Shown here one piece after another: positions 26,057 through 34,031 of a stretch of 64,000 nucleotides of DNA (position 1 is the stretch's first letter; each line of letters starts with the position of its first letter). This DNA is from Fervidobacterium_A thailandense. Its GTDB lineage: Bacteria; Thermotogota; Thermotogae; Thermotogales; Fervidobacteriaceae. The notes beneath the pieces were generated by a model that saw only the letters and a list, made by a program, of their open reading frames with translations, ran no database searches and was not told where the DNA came from. The translations under genes were made by a program, and so were the position numbers. Location of the stretch: assembly GCF_041505935.1 (NCBI RefSeq), contig NZ_CP140110.1. One strand, 5' to 3'.

Positions 26057-26836
26057 TTAATCAAAGCTAAGTACAGCGGTATAGATGTTTGGCGAATTTG
26101 GGACGTATTGGTAAATCGTCAATTTATCGTATTTCCCGAGAGCGAGTCCAAATGCAAAGGCAATGCTTACTGGAGAGCTGAGAAAAATATGAAATCTTTC
26201 AATGTATGAGTCTTTTCTAACTTCTTGGACTGCCTTGTAAATTTCGGCCACTTCCTTTGACCAGTCCCAAGTCTGTAGATTTCCCGCATTTTTGTGAGAG
26301 ATTTCCAGAACAGAAGGGTTCAGACCAACGGTCTCCAGATACTTAAGAACACTCCCCTTTAATGAGTGGGATGCAAGTTGTACGAGAACTGCGCAGTGGT
26401 TTGTATCTTGTCCCTTTGTAAATGAAACATTGGTTTGTTCAAAGGGCTGTGAGATGTCTTTAATTTTTCTGGGATTGTCCGTTAAATCAATCACTGGAAT
26501 ATACTCGTTCGATTGAAAGTGGTAAATAACCATGGGAGGTAGTTGGGAGCGTGATAGAGTTACACCAAGGCCGAATGCGAAAGCTGCAGGCACCATTAAT
26601 GCGACGTGTGCCACGGTTTTTGCGTTTAAAAACGCTTTGCCTAATATCTCACTCACTTTCTCCAGTTCACTTTCCCAATCATCTGTCAAGTCACTCTTTC
26701 TGATGTACAAAACTTCCTCCGAGCTGACTTGATAGTTTTCGGAAATTTTGGTTTTTAAGTCCGTGTATGTTTCCAGGAGTTGCTTTTCATCAAGTCTCGA
26801 CGATATTGCAATGAGCACTGGTACGTGCTCTGCCAC
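26057..26836 (-). CDS. Stand-alone SAVED-domain protein (cyclic-nucleotide sensor without effector)
   Basis: 259 residues from GTG 26836, which follows GGGAGGG. The whole protein is a SAVED domain, a fusion of two CARF-like halves that bind cyclic oligonucleotides. The first half has AHVALMVPAAFAFGLGV and VIYHFQSNEYIPVIDL; the second has FHIFLSSPVSIAFAFGLALG and LTIYQYVPNS. It aligns over nearly its full length with the C-terminal 270 residues of the upstream Lon-SAVED protein (shared HVP start, SHKNAG/THKNSG, W-S-EVAEI), so it is a duplicated sensor that lost or never had the protease. It is the last gene of the operon. The role (co-filament, cap or ligand sponge) is unknown. Confidence 0.8.
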   Translation of the reverse strand: MAEHVPVLIAISSRLDEKQLLETYTDLKTKISENYQVSSEEVLYIRKSDLTDDWESELEKVSEILGKAFLNAKTVAHVALMVPAAFAFGLGVTLSRSQLPPMVIYHFQSNEYIPVIDLTDNPRKIKDISQPFEQTNVSFTKGQDTNHCAVLVQLASHSLKGSVLKYLETVGLNPSVLEISHKNAGNLQTWDWSKEVAEIYKAVQEVRKDSYIERFHIFLSSPVSIAFAFGLALGKYDKLTIYQYVPNSPNIYTAVLSFD

Positions 26837-26859
26837 GAAAATCCCTCCCAACTAAGCAT

Positions 26860-28347
26860 TCATTGTTTTTGGATGTTTGAATAGACTAATCGATATTCTC
26901 CTTGAAAGAAGTGGTAGACGTTTAGTTTGTGGGTATCCTCCTTCAGAGCCAGTCCCAGACCAAAACCAATTGGTACGGGGCAACTGAAGAAAAGATGATA
27001 CACCGTTTTGCTCGAGTTGAACATGTTAATCACACTCTTAATCTCAGCCACCTCTTCACTCCAATTAGAAAGAGGAACGCAACCGCTGTTCTTGTGTGTG
27101 ATTGTCACCACTTGCATTTTTTTATCGTTCGTTAAAAGAAACTTTTCAACGGCGTCCTGGATCGAGCGTCCAGCCATATCGATGATTATTGCGAACTCAT
27201 GATTACTAAGAACTGTATTCGAGTCATTCGTCAAATTTTTAAGCGAAAACTCGATTTTTTTGAAGTTCCCCTGGCTAACATTACGAGAAGCAACTTCTCT
27301 TGGGTTGCTGCTCAGATCAAGAACGGGAAAATATTTATCTGTGTCGAAGTGGTATAAAACGAGCTTTCTGTAAGGTTTAAGTTTGAGACCGACTAAAAAC
27401 GCAAGCGATATTGGAACCTTCATCGCAATGTGCGGAATAAAGTCACCGACCTTTTGTATCTTAAACCTGTCGCCTCTGAGAAATTCGACAATTTCCTGCG
27501 CTATGTCTTCGAACTGTGATACATCTAAATCCCCCTCCCAGCAAACGTATGGTTCCTCTCCAAGGAGCTTAACCAAGAGCTCAGGAGTAGGAACGTTTTT
27601 GGTCTCTAAAACGGCAGTATGAAGTTTTTTGTACTCATCCTCCGCCTTTTTTTGCGTGATTTTCGAGCCAACAAAAAGAGGCACGTGCTTTTCTTCACTT
27701 GTTATGAAGTTGCTGAATTTTCTCAAATCTCCGAGCTCATCTATAATTACCAACTCTTTTCCTTCCGCATTTGCCGTTTTTTGCTTTGCGTCTACGTAAT
27801 CGGTGGGCAATAGTCCGTGAAGGCTCTTAAAACCTCCGGTGAAAAGGATGTGAGGCAGCATTTCTTGTATCTTTCCACATGTTGCAACGGAGAGGTAGAG
27901 TGGGAGCATAAATGAATTGCCCGAGAAAGGTTCGCTAAAGAGAACAATAAGCTTTTTTCCAAGAATGTTTTCAATAATTTTGACCCCTTCTTCCGCGTTC
28001 GGAATGTTGGTAAAGGATACCGAACTTTCAATGGCTAATCCCTCTACGATTTTTCCGCTCTTATTTCGTGTGATAACGACGGGAAATTCAAATTTGTAGC
28101 TGCCAAGTAATTTTAACGTCCCGAAGTCGTCTGGTAGTTGAAGGACTTTTGAGAGTATCGAACTATCCAGAGCTCCACCTCTCATGAGAACTTCAACAAT
28201 CCCGTATTGTAGTCGCAATTTTATGTCACGTTCATCTTCATCGAGCATTTCCAAATCTTTGACAGCCTCTTCAATTGTTATTACCCCGTTTCGGAGGAGC
28301 TCGATGTATGTTTGCACGTTCATCCTCAAAACATTGACAAATGCCAA
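26860..28347 (-). CDS. Lon-SAVED protease, CalpL-like cyclic-oligoadenylate effector
   Basis: 495 residues from TTG 28347, which has GGAGGTG six bases upstream. The middle is a divergent Lon protease domain. Counting from this start, Ser145 (FSGNSF) and Lys188 (DYVDAKQK) lie 43 residues apart, the same spacing as the Lon Ser/Lys dyad, and the intervening FTGGFKSLHGLLP matches the Lon TGE..GxxLPVGG block in place. The C-terminal half (about 220-495) is a SAVED domain with CARF-like halves: PISLAFLVGLKLKPYRKLVLYHF and YHLFFSCPVPIGFGLGLAL. Known relative: CalpL, where cyclic tetra-adenylate binding to SAVED triggers oligomerisation and proteolysis of an anti-sigma factor. Ligand and substrate here are inferred. 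Confidence 0.75.
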   Translation of the reverse strand: MAFVNVLRMNVQTYIELLRNGVITIEEAVKDLEMLDEDERDIKLRLQYGIVEVLMRGGALDSSILSKVLQLPDDFGTLKLLGSYKFEFPVVITRNKSGKIVEGLAIESSVSFTNIPNAEEGVKIIENILGKKLIVLFSEPFSGNSFMLPLYLSVATCGKIQEMLPHILFTGGFKSLHGLLPTDYVDAKQKTANAEGKELVIIDELGDLRKFSNFITSEEKHVPLFVGSKITQKKAEDEYKKLHTAVLETKNVPTPELLVKLLGEEPYVCWEGDLDVSQFEDIAQEIVEFLRGDRFKIQKVGDFIPHIAMKVPISLAFLVGLKLKPYRKLVLYHFDTDKYFPVLDLSSNPREVASRNVSQGNFKKIEFSLKNLTNDSNTVLSNHEFAIIIDMAGRSIQDAVEKFLLTNDKKMQVVTITHKNSGCVPLSNWSEEVAEIKSVINMFNSSKTVYHLFFSCPVPIGFGLGLALKEDTHKLNVYHFFQGEYRLVYSNIQKQ

Positions 28348-28396
28348 GAAGCTCACCTCCACGAAATTCAAGCTCAACGAGAATTTGTCTTTTAAT

Positions 28397-30232
28397 TCAA
28401 CAGTCCTTTGAAGCCATCAACTCAGAAACCCACTGCTCCATCAATTGCTTGACTTCTTCGTTTGACACAGTTATTTCAAGTCTTGTGTAAAACCCTTTGG
28501 AGTCGTAGAGAAGGTCTATTCTGGCCCGACCAAGTTCACAAGAAAGTTCGTATCTATCTCGGAAATGGCATTTTCTAAAGGCAAGAATTTGAAAGCCGTA
28601 TCTGTTTAACGACTGAACTATTTTTTCGTCAGCCAGTCTATCGTCATTTATTTCTTGGCATTTGGAAATCTTATCCAATGACTCAACTTTAATCGGTGCA
28701 ACATTTATCCTCGAAAATCGATTCAGGACATTGCAATTCACGATGAAGAGGTCTTTTTTTACTCGGGTGAAAGCTGTGTACAACCACCTGCAAAATTGTT
28801 CGTTGCCCGGTGCCAGGTTCTTTGTTGCCAAGTCTACGATGACATTTTCCCACTCACTTCCTTGTGCCTTGTGACAGGTGACTGCGTAACCCAATTTAGC
28901 CAGGAGAGGGTTGAAATACGGGTTGCTTAAGAGTAGCCTTCCAAAATATTTCTTGAGAAATCGGAATTTTTCTTTCAGGATTGCATTCTCAGCATTCTTC
29001 TTTAGCTCGTGTTCAAGTTTCCTCAATTCGTTGTTGAAATTTCTGAGCTCATAATTTTTTAGCAAAGCCACTCGGAATAATTTCCTGTATAGCTCAGGGG
29101 AGAGGTCCGGATCTTCAGAATGGAAGAAGTCAAGGAGTATCTTCGTTCTCAGGATTTCGTACCTGTTCTTTTCAAAGTCAAAAAAGCGGATGGTACAATT
29201 TTGATAGGAGACTTTGTCCTCTCTTTTCGACGAAACATCAACGATTTCTATTTCACCAACATCAACAACAGTTATCAATTCACCATTGAACAGTTGGAGT
29301 TCTGGAGAAGGGTAGTAGTTTTTGTAAACCAATAGGTTTTGGTTGGGATGGAGTGCTTGACCGTCACCGAAGATTTTCGAGTGAACTAAGGAGTTGTAGT
29401 ACTGAACAGCCTCGTTGGTATGAGTGATTATAACAGAACTTACGTCCTTTGCTGAAAAAAGTTTCCTTACGAGGTCTTCAATGCTGCTGTGACAAACACA
29501 TAATTCTTCTGGAATATTGATATTCCCGTATTGCTCGGATTCTATAGCTTTTCGAAGTGAAATTAGTAGCTTCAATAGGTGGTTATCTTCCCCAATTCGT
29601 ACTACCTCGCGAAGTTCGGCTTTTTCCACCACCAAACCGAATTTACTTCTTATGTACTCCTCATCTAAGGCTACAGATTCATTAGAACCCACCGGAGGAA
29701 GTTGGGCAGGATCTCCACAGAGGATAAGTTTCGCACCTTTTGTAAATTTTATCAAGTCGCTGAGGAGCTTTCCACTTCCGAAGACGAGATTACTCTTCGG
29801 ACCGTTTTTCTCGTCCGATATTAATGAAGCTTCATCTATGATATAAACATCTGCTTGGAAATCTTCTTTATTCTTTAATCGAAATTTCAGTGTGATGTCC
29901 AGAGTTTCCGCTTCGTCTTCGTCGTCCCAGCGAGTTGCTTCATAATTACTTCCAGATTGTTCTATTTCGATATCTTGAAAGTCGTATATTGCTTTGTGAA
30001 TCGTAAAGGCTTTTCGTCCAGTTTTCTGTTTTAGAACGTGTGCAGCTTTACCGGTTGGTGCGAGTAAAGCGTAAGTCATTCCCACTTTTTCTAAATACTC
30101 GACCACGAGGGACAAGAGCGTTGTCTTGCCGGTTCCAGCATAACCGGTTAGGATAAAGATCTGTTTCGAGGGTGAGCTAAGGAATTTGATAATTTTTTCC
30201 AGTGCTTCCTTTTGGTCCTTTGTAAGGTTCAT
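28397..30232 (-). CDS. RecD/UvrD-superfamily 1B-like helicase with C-terminal extension
   Basis: A 611-residue ATP-dependent DNA helicase. Seen: Walker A ILTGYAGTGKTT (about 28-39), Walker B YIIDEASLIS (about 134-143), GDPAQLPPVGS (about 176-186) and a UvrD_C2-type end GYAVTCHKAQGSEWENVIVDL (about 463-483) with YTAFTRVKKDL. About 90 residues after the helicase core are unlike RecD and may bind a partner. It lies between the orphan gene at 30246 and the Lon-SAVED gene in the same operon, with an AGGAGGT ribosome site. Its role in CRISPR signalling is unknown. It resembles the RecD2 family but is shorter, lacking the N-terminal helix-hairpin-helix region. Confidence 0.8.
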   Translation of the reverse strand: MNLTKDQKEALEKIIKFLSSPSKQIFILTGYAGTGKTTLLSLVVEYLEKVGMTYALLAPTGKAAHVLKQKTGRKAFTIHKAIYDFQDIEIEQSGSNYEATRWDDEDEAETLDITLKFRLKNKEDFQADVYIIDEASLISDEKNGPKSNLVFGSGKLLSDLIKFTKGAKLILCGDPAQLPPVGSNESVALDEEYIRSKFGLVVEKAELREVVRIGEDNHLLKLLISLRKAIESEQYGNINIPEELCVCHSSIEDLVRKLFSAKDVSSVIITHTNEAVQYYNSLVHSKIFGDGQALHPNQNLLVYKNYYPSPELQLFNGELITVVDVGEIEIVDVSSKREDKVSYQNCTIRFFDFEKNRYEILRTKILLDFFHSEDPDLSPELYRKLFRVALLKNYELRNFNNELRKLEHELKKNAENAILKEKFRFLKKYFGRLLLSNPYFNPLLAKLGYAVTCHKAQGSEWENVIVDLATKNLAPGNEQFCRWLYTAFTRVKKDLFIVNCNVLNRFSRINVAPIKVESLDKISKCQEINDDRLADEKIVQSLNRYGFQILAFRKCHFRDRYELSCELGRARIDLLYDSKGFYTRLEITVSNEEVKQLMEQWVSELMASKDC

Positions 30233-30245
30233 GGAAAAGGACCTC

Positions 30246-30866
30246 CTATTGTCCGTTCGAGGACTGCTTCAATGGCATCGGATAAGCAATCGGCGAAAAG
30301 CTTTCATCGATTAGTCCAAGTACGCAAAATAGTGCTATTGTCCGTTGTGTTCCAAATAGCTCGAACAAAAGTCCTTGCTTGGTTACTCTTGGTAAAAGCA
30401 AGAGGCTATCATTTATCTTTTCGGAAAACATCCTTTCATACGCACTCAGGAGATTAATTCTAAATCTTTCAAGTACGTGTGGATCGAAAGAGAGGTTTTC
30501 CGTATCGATGTGGCCAATACTTGGCAGAATTCTGCAGTATTTTGAGTAGGAGATCCTTTCCAAGGAAAAGCCAGCCACTTTCAGGTGGGTATACTTCATT
30601 GGAAATCCCTCAGAAACGAAAATTGCCATGACTTCTGGAATTTGTTTTGAGGAGAGCAGGTTAATGAAGATTTTCGCGTCGGGGGCGTAAAAACCGTCAC
30701 TTTGTTCTATGCGTCTTTTTGATATCAAACGTGTTGCCGTAAATATACCCAATCTTTCCCTTAGTTTTTGGAATATTCGCTCTTCAATATCGTTATCGTA
30801 GAAGATATCCGGCTGCGTAAAAGAAATCTTTATTCTGATTCCGAGATCAATTTGAGCGGATTTCAA
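30246..30866 (-). CDS. Unknown protein, first gene of the SAVED operon
   Basis: 206 residues, probable TTG start at 30866 about 12 bases after GGGGGG. No family recognised. It begins with an amphipathic strand (IDLGIRIKISFTQ), has a central stretch SLERISYSKYCRILPSIG and a helical part with HVLERFRINLLSAYERMF. The start and middle faintly recall a Cas6-like RAMP half, but there is no glycine-rich loop, so I do not call it Cas6. Fourteen bases separate it from the helicase gene, so they are probably co-transcribed from the promoter at 30949-30978. Confidence 0.65.
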   Translation of the reverse strand: MKSAQIDLGIRIKISFTQPDIFYDNDIEERIFQKLRERLGIFTATRLISKRRIEQSDGFYAPDAKIFINLLSSKQIPEVMAIFVSEGFPMKYTHLKVAGFSLERISYSKYCRILPSIGHIDTENLSFDPHVLERFRINLLSAYERMFSEKINDSLLLLPRVTKQGLLFELFGTQRTIALFCVLGLIDESFSPIAYPMPLKQSSNGQ

Positions 30867-30948
30867 TTTTTTCAGAGCCCCCCAGCTTCGTTTATCTTAT
30901 CGTGTATTTCACATCACGGCATGATTATTTACACTCTGTTACATTTTC

Positions 30949-30978
30949 ATTGTATCATAAGGTTTTTAAGCGAGTCAA
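30949..30978 (-). promoter_or_regulatory. Promoter of the SAVED/helicase operon
   Basis: On the minus strand TTGACT (30973-30978) and TACAAT (30949-30954) are 18 bp apart and lie about 80 bp before the first gene. This is a sigma-A type promoter. The gap 30867-31251 otherwise holds only this promoter and the terminator of the neighbouring operon. Confidence 0.65.
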
Positions 30979-31165
30979 ACGGCAATTTTCAAAAAAAGAT
31001 GCGGGGGATGATCCCCCGTCAGATAGGATAGGAAAGAATAGGCTTGAAAGAATCATACTAATGCTGGACTAAGAACTGGTCCCAAATTAACTGTTCCGTC
31101 CGTTTCCTGGTCCTGATTTTATCTCACTCAATCCGTAAGTTAAGACAGCATAGACGTGGGACTTC

Positions 31166-31198
31166 TGACAATAAAAAATATCCCGCAAATTGCGGGAG
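31166..31198 (-). terminator. Terminator of the sigma / UvrD-like operon
   Basis: On the minus strand CTCCCGCAATTTGCGGGA is followed by a T-rich run (ATATTTTTTATTG). It lies about 55 bp after the stop of the UvrD-like gene and separates that transcript from the SAVED operon. Confidence 0.8.
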
Positions 31199-31251
31199 TT
31201 ATGTGTTGAAGGTGAATTAGTACTACGGAAATTGTGTAATTCAAAAGCATT

Positions 31252-33108
31252 TTAAACAATATAATCACTCAATCTTTCGACGAGCCAGTTGTCGGTGCGC
31301 ACTGAAAATGCTTTATCCAAAAGAATTATTGCAAGCCTTTTCTTAGCACGAGTGACGGCAACATAAAAAACACGTTTTTCTTCAGGATCAAGTTCCAATC
31401 GATTCAATTTGAACAGAACAACCACCGAATTCCACTCAAGGCCCTTCGCTTGATGTACGTTCGTAACAACGACGGCATCATCAAGGAGGAATTTCTTGAA
31501 CACGTTACCGTACTCCAAATTGTTCAAAGCTTCTTCGGCAGAACTAAATTGTGCCACAAATTTAAGTATTCTTTGAAAATCCCTGTTCAGTTGACTATTA
31601 ACCTTCAGCCCGCGCACACGTGTAAAGCTATGATTGAGGAATTCGACCAACGTTCGGGGCACGGGTATTCCAAGCTCTTCAAATAAGTCAAAGACCTTTA
31701 ATTGTTCAATACTCGAAACAGTGAGCAGATTTAGTTTGTCGACTAAGTAGTATAGATCTACAATACTCAACACTTTCAGATAAGCTCGTATCAAAGCCCT
31801 GACCGATTCGAGTAAAAGTTCACGTTCACGGGTTTTACGTTCCAAGGTTTGCGTTTTTATACCACGGTTTTCGAGTTCTTCCGCAACTTCCTCGACTTCC
31901 CGGTTGGCTCTAACCAGAACACAGATGTTCGACGGTTTTTCTTCGTCCTTCAAAAATTCTTCGACTCTATCGACGACCTCTTTGTAGGCAGGGACTTGGT
32001 GGTAGACAGTGCGGACGATAGGTCTTGGGCCGTGAGTGCTTACGCTCCTCAACACCCTCGGGATACATTCCGGTGGTAGGATCTTATTTGTGAGTTCAAC
32101 GATTTCTTTCGTGCTACGATAATTCTTTGTTAATTTGAATAACTTTGCCCCATCTGCAATATCTCTTGTTCGGTCGTACTTAATGAATTCTCTGGCAATG
32201 TAGTCAAAATCGACCCCTCTGAAACTGTATATGTTCTGCGCATCGTCTCCAACGCAAAGTAAATTACCGTGGTACGATGAAAGGAATTCCACAATCTTAA
32301 CTTGCAGCGGTGTTGTATCCTGAAATTCGTCGATAAGTACCCACTCGAATCTTGAGGAAAGCTTTTCTCGGAAGTGAGTATCGAGAGTTAAAGACAGGTA
32401 CACAACGTTTTGCAAGTCATAAAAATCCAGTAAGTTGTGTTTTACTTTGAAAAGTTGATAGAGTTCCAAAAGTCCATCCAAGAGTCTATTGGAGTTTGCA
32501 AGAATTTTTTCCAGTTCATAGCCACCAACGTATTTCTCAACAGCGCCGCGAGTAAGTTTAAGCAGTTTGTTTGATTCGTCCAACGTTTCTTTATTAGCGG
32601 AAAGAAGCTTTGCCAAAGTGTCAACAAAATCAACACGTATTTTTATTAACTTCGAAAATTCTGGGTCAAATCTCATGGAACGCACGATGTCCGCTGGTTC
32701 GGCTATTCTGTAATCTTTTCCCGGCCATATCTCTTTGCCGTTACCAATGATTCGGGAAACTATCTTGTAGTTTTCCTTTATTATCTTATTGCATACACCG
32801 TGAAACGTTCCCCAGGTTACCAGCTCGGCCGGTTTTCCGACCAAGCTTACTACTCTCTCTTTCATCTCCAGTGCCGCCGAGTTCGTGAATGTGATTAGCA
32901 AAATTTTCGAAGGTTCGACGCCCGAAGCTATCAGATGAGCGACTTTGTATTCTATGAGTTTTGTCTTCCCGCTACCGGGACCAGCGATGACAATATTCTT
33001 CCCATAGTTAGATAAGACCGCTTCTCGCTTTTCTATATCAATACGAGATAATCGTTCGTAAAAATCTCCCAAAGTAAAGGATTTCAGGTTTTCGTGAAGC
33101 GAGCTCAT
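31252..33108 (-). CDS. UvrD/Rep-family DNA helicase
   Basis: 618 residues from ATG 33108 (AAAGG site; another ATG nine bases earlier is possible). Superfamily 1A helicase motifs are complete: Walker A VIAGPGSGKTKLIEY (about 40-54), ITFTNSAALEMKERV (motif Ia), VLIDEFQDTTPLQ (Walker B), LCVGDDAQNIYSFRG (motif III), VTNVHQAKGLEWNSVVV (motif V) and FYVAVTRAKKRL (motif VI). It is shorter than housekeeping UvrD or PcrA (about 720). It is the last gene after the sigma-like and CalpT-like genes, in the same direction, suggesting an accessory defence or repair role. Confidence 0.88.
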   Translation of the reverse strand: MSSLHENLKSFTLGDFYERLSRIDIEKREAVLSNYGKNIVIAGPGSGKTKLIEYKVAHLIASGVEPSKILLITFTNSAALEMKERVVSLVGKPAELVTWGTFHGVCNKIIKENYKIVSRIIGNGKEIWPGKDYRIAEPADIVRSMRFDPEFSKLIKIRVDFVDTLAKLLSANKETLDESNKLLKLTRGAVEKYVGGYELEKILANSNRLLDGLLELYQLFKVKHNLLDFYDLQNVVYLSLTLDTHFREKLSSRFEWVLIDEFQDTTPLQVKIVEFLSSYHGNLLCVGDDAQNIYSFRGVDFDYIAREFIKYDRTRDIADGAKLFKLTKNYRSTKEIVELTNKILPPECIPRVLRSVSTHGPRPIVRTVYHQVPAYKEVVDRVEEFLKDEEKPSNICVLVRANREVEEVAEELENRGIKTQTLERKTRERELLLESVRALIRAYLKVLSIVDLYYLVDKLNLLTVSSIEQLKVFDLFEELGIPVPRTLVEFLNHSFTRVRGLKVNSQLNRDFQRILKFVAQFSSAEEALNNLEYGNVFKKFLLDDAVVVTNVHQAKGLEWNSVVVLFKLNRLELDPEEKRVFYVAVTRAKKRLAIILLDKAFSVRTDNWLVERLSDYIV

Positions 33109-33140
33109 ATCTTTCATCCTTTCGAAACAAGTTTAACCAT

Positions 33141-33920
33141 TTAGTTATTTTCGTCTACTTCGATCACAATGTCGCCTTCTTCGAAAAACGGTAAGAACTG
33201 AGCAAGGTGGAGAAGAATCATCCCATTTGTTAACTTGCCTTCGAAGACTAATTTTCCTTTGATGAAAATCTTGCCAACCTTTCCTACCAGTCTGTCGTCC
33301 AAGTAGACCTTGGCACCAACATCGGTATTTACGAGGATGAATTTTCCAAAGCGTACAGCCCTTCCGAAAGAAGCAGCCACTCCAAGTTCCGAAATCTCCG
33401 ATTTCAGGCTGTTTAAAAGATCCGGTGGCAACTCGATAATCTTTTCAAACTCAGCAACGAGCTCAGTAACGAGTTCAACGAACTTGCGTTCAGTATCGAA
33501 AAACTCCCTGTGAATCCTTCCATACGGGGTATTGCTTAACTTCTCAACGTGTTCCAAAACTTTCCGAACGTCGCTAACTTTTTTCACGGGCCTTGCCACT
33601 TGTTTCAGTTCTTTTTCTGGTACGGTATGCATTATGTGTGTGAGTTTAACCAGTTCAAACACGTCATCGTCTATTCTTAAAATCGGAGCTTCAACTGACG
33701 CAAGAAGGATATGCGGAGTTAAATAGACAAAATCAACGGTTTTTTGTCTTTCATCACTGTTGACCTTGCTAATCAGTCCGTACATGGGGAAAACGTTCGT
33801 ATCCACGGCAAAGACAATTCCCTCACAAACTTCCCAGCTTCTTGAAGCTGGAAAGATCTTCAACTGTTCCAAGTTCTTTACCGATTCTCTATAAAGGGAC
33901 AACTGTTCCTGAAGAATCAT
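33141..33920 (-). CDS. Unknown protein; candidate CalpT-like anti-sigma factor / protease substrate
   Basis: 259 residues from ATG 33920, four bases after GAGGTGA (longer start at 33965 lacks a site). The N-terminal half is beta-rich (CEGIVFAVDTNVFPMYGLISKVN, DFVYLTPHILLAS) and could form an SH3/MazF-like barrel. A charged helical linker follows (KKVSDVRKVLEHVEKLS, KFVELVTELVAEFEKII), then a second beta-rich C-terminal part with a short acidic tail (DIVIEVDENN). Size, two-domain layout and position right after a sigma-like gene fit the CalpT role in the Lon-SAVED pathway. I have no direct sequence match; this is inference from neighbourhood and layout. Confidence 0.45.
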   Translation of the reverse strand: MILQEQLSLYRESVKNLEQLKIFPASRSWEVCEGIVFAVDTNVFPMYGLISKVNSDERQKTVDFVYLTPHILLASVEAPILRIDDDVFELVKLTHIMHTVPEKELKQVARPVKKVSDVRKVLEHVEKLSNTPYGRIHREFFDTERKFVELVTELVAEFEKIIELPPDLLNSLKSEISELGVAASFGRAVRFGKFILVNTDVGAKVYLDDRLVGKVGKIFIKGKLVFEGKLTNGMILLHLAQFLPFFEEGDIVIEVDENN

Positions 33921-34031
33921 ACGCTCACCTCGTCTCATATCACTGTTTAATCTTTCATTGATCATAGCTTTTCGCCGTCCACTAATTATGACCCAAACAA
34001 AGCCGAAATCTTGACTTTTGGTTATCGTTAG

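Noticed and set aside
30246..30866. Possible second Cas6 or other RAMP protein
   Set aside because: Only a faint pattern in the N-terminal and middle parts; no glycine-rich loop and no catalytic His pattern, so left as unknown.
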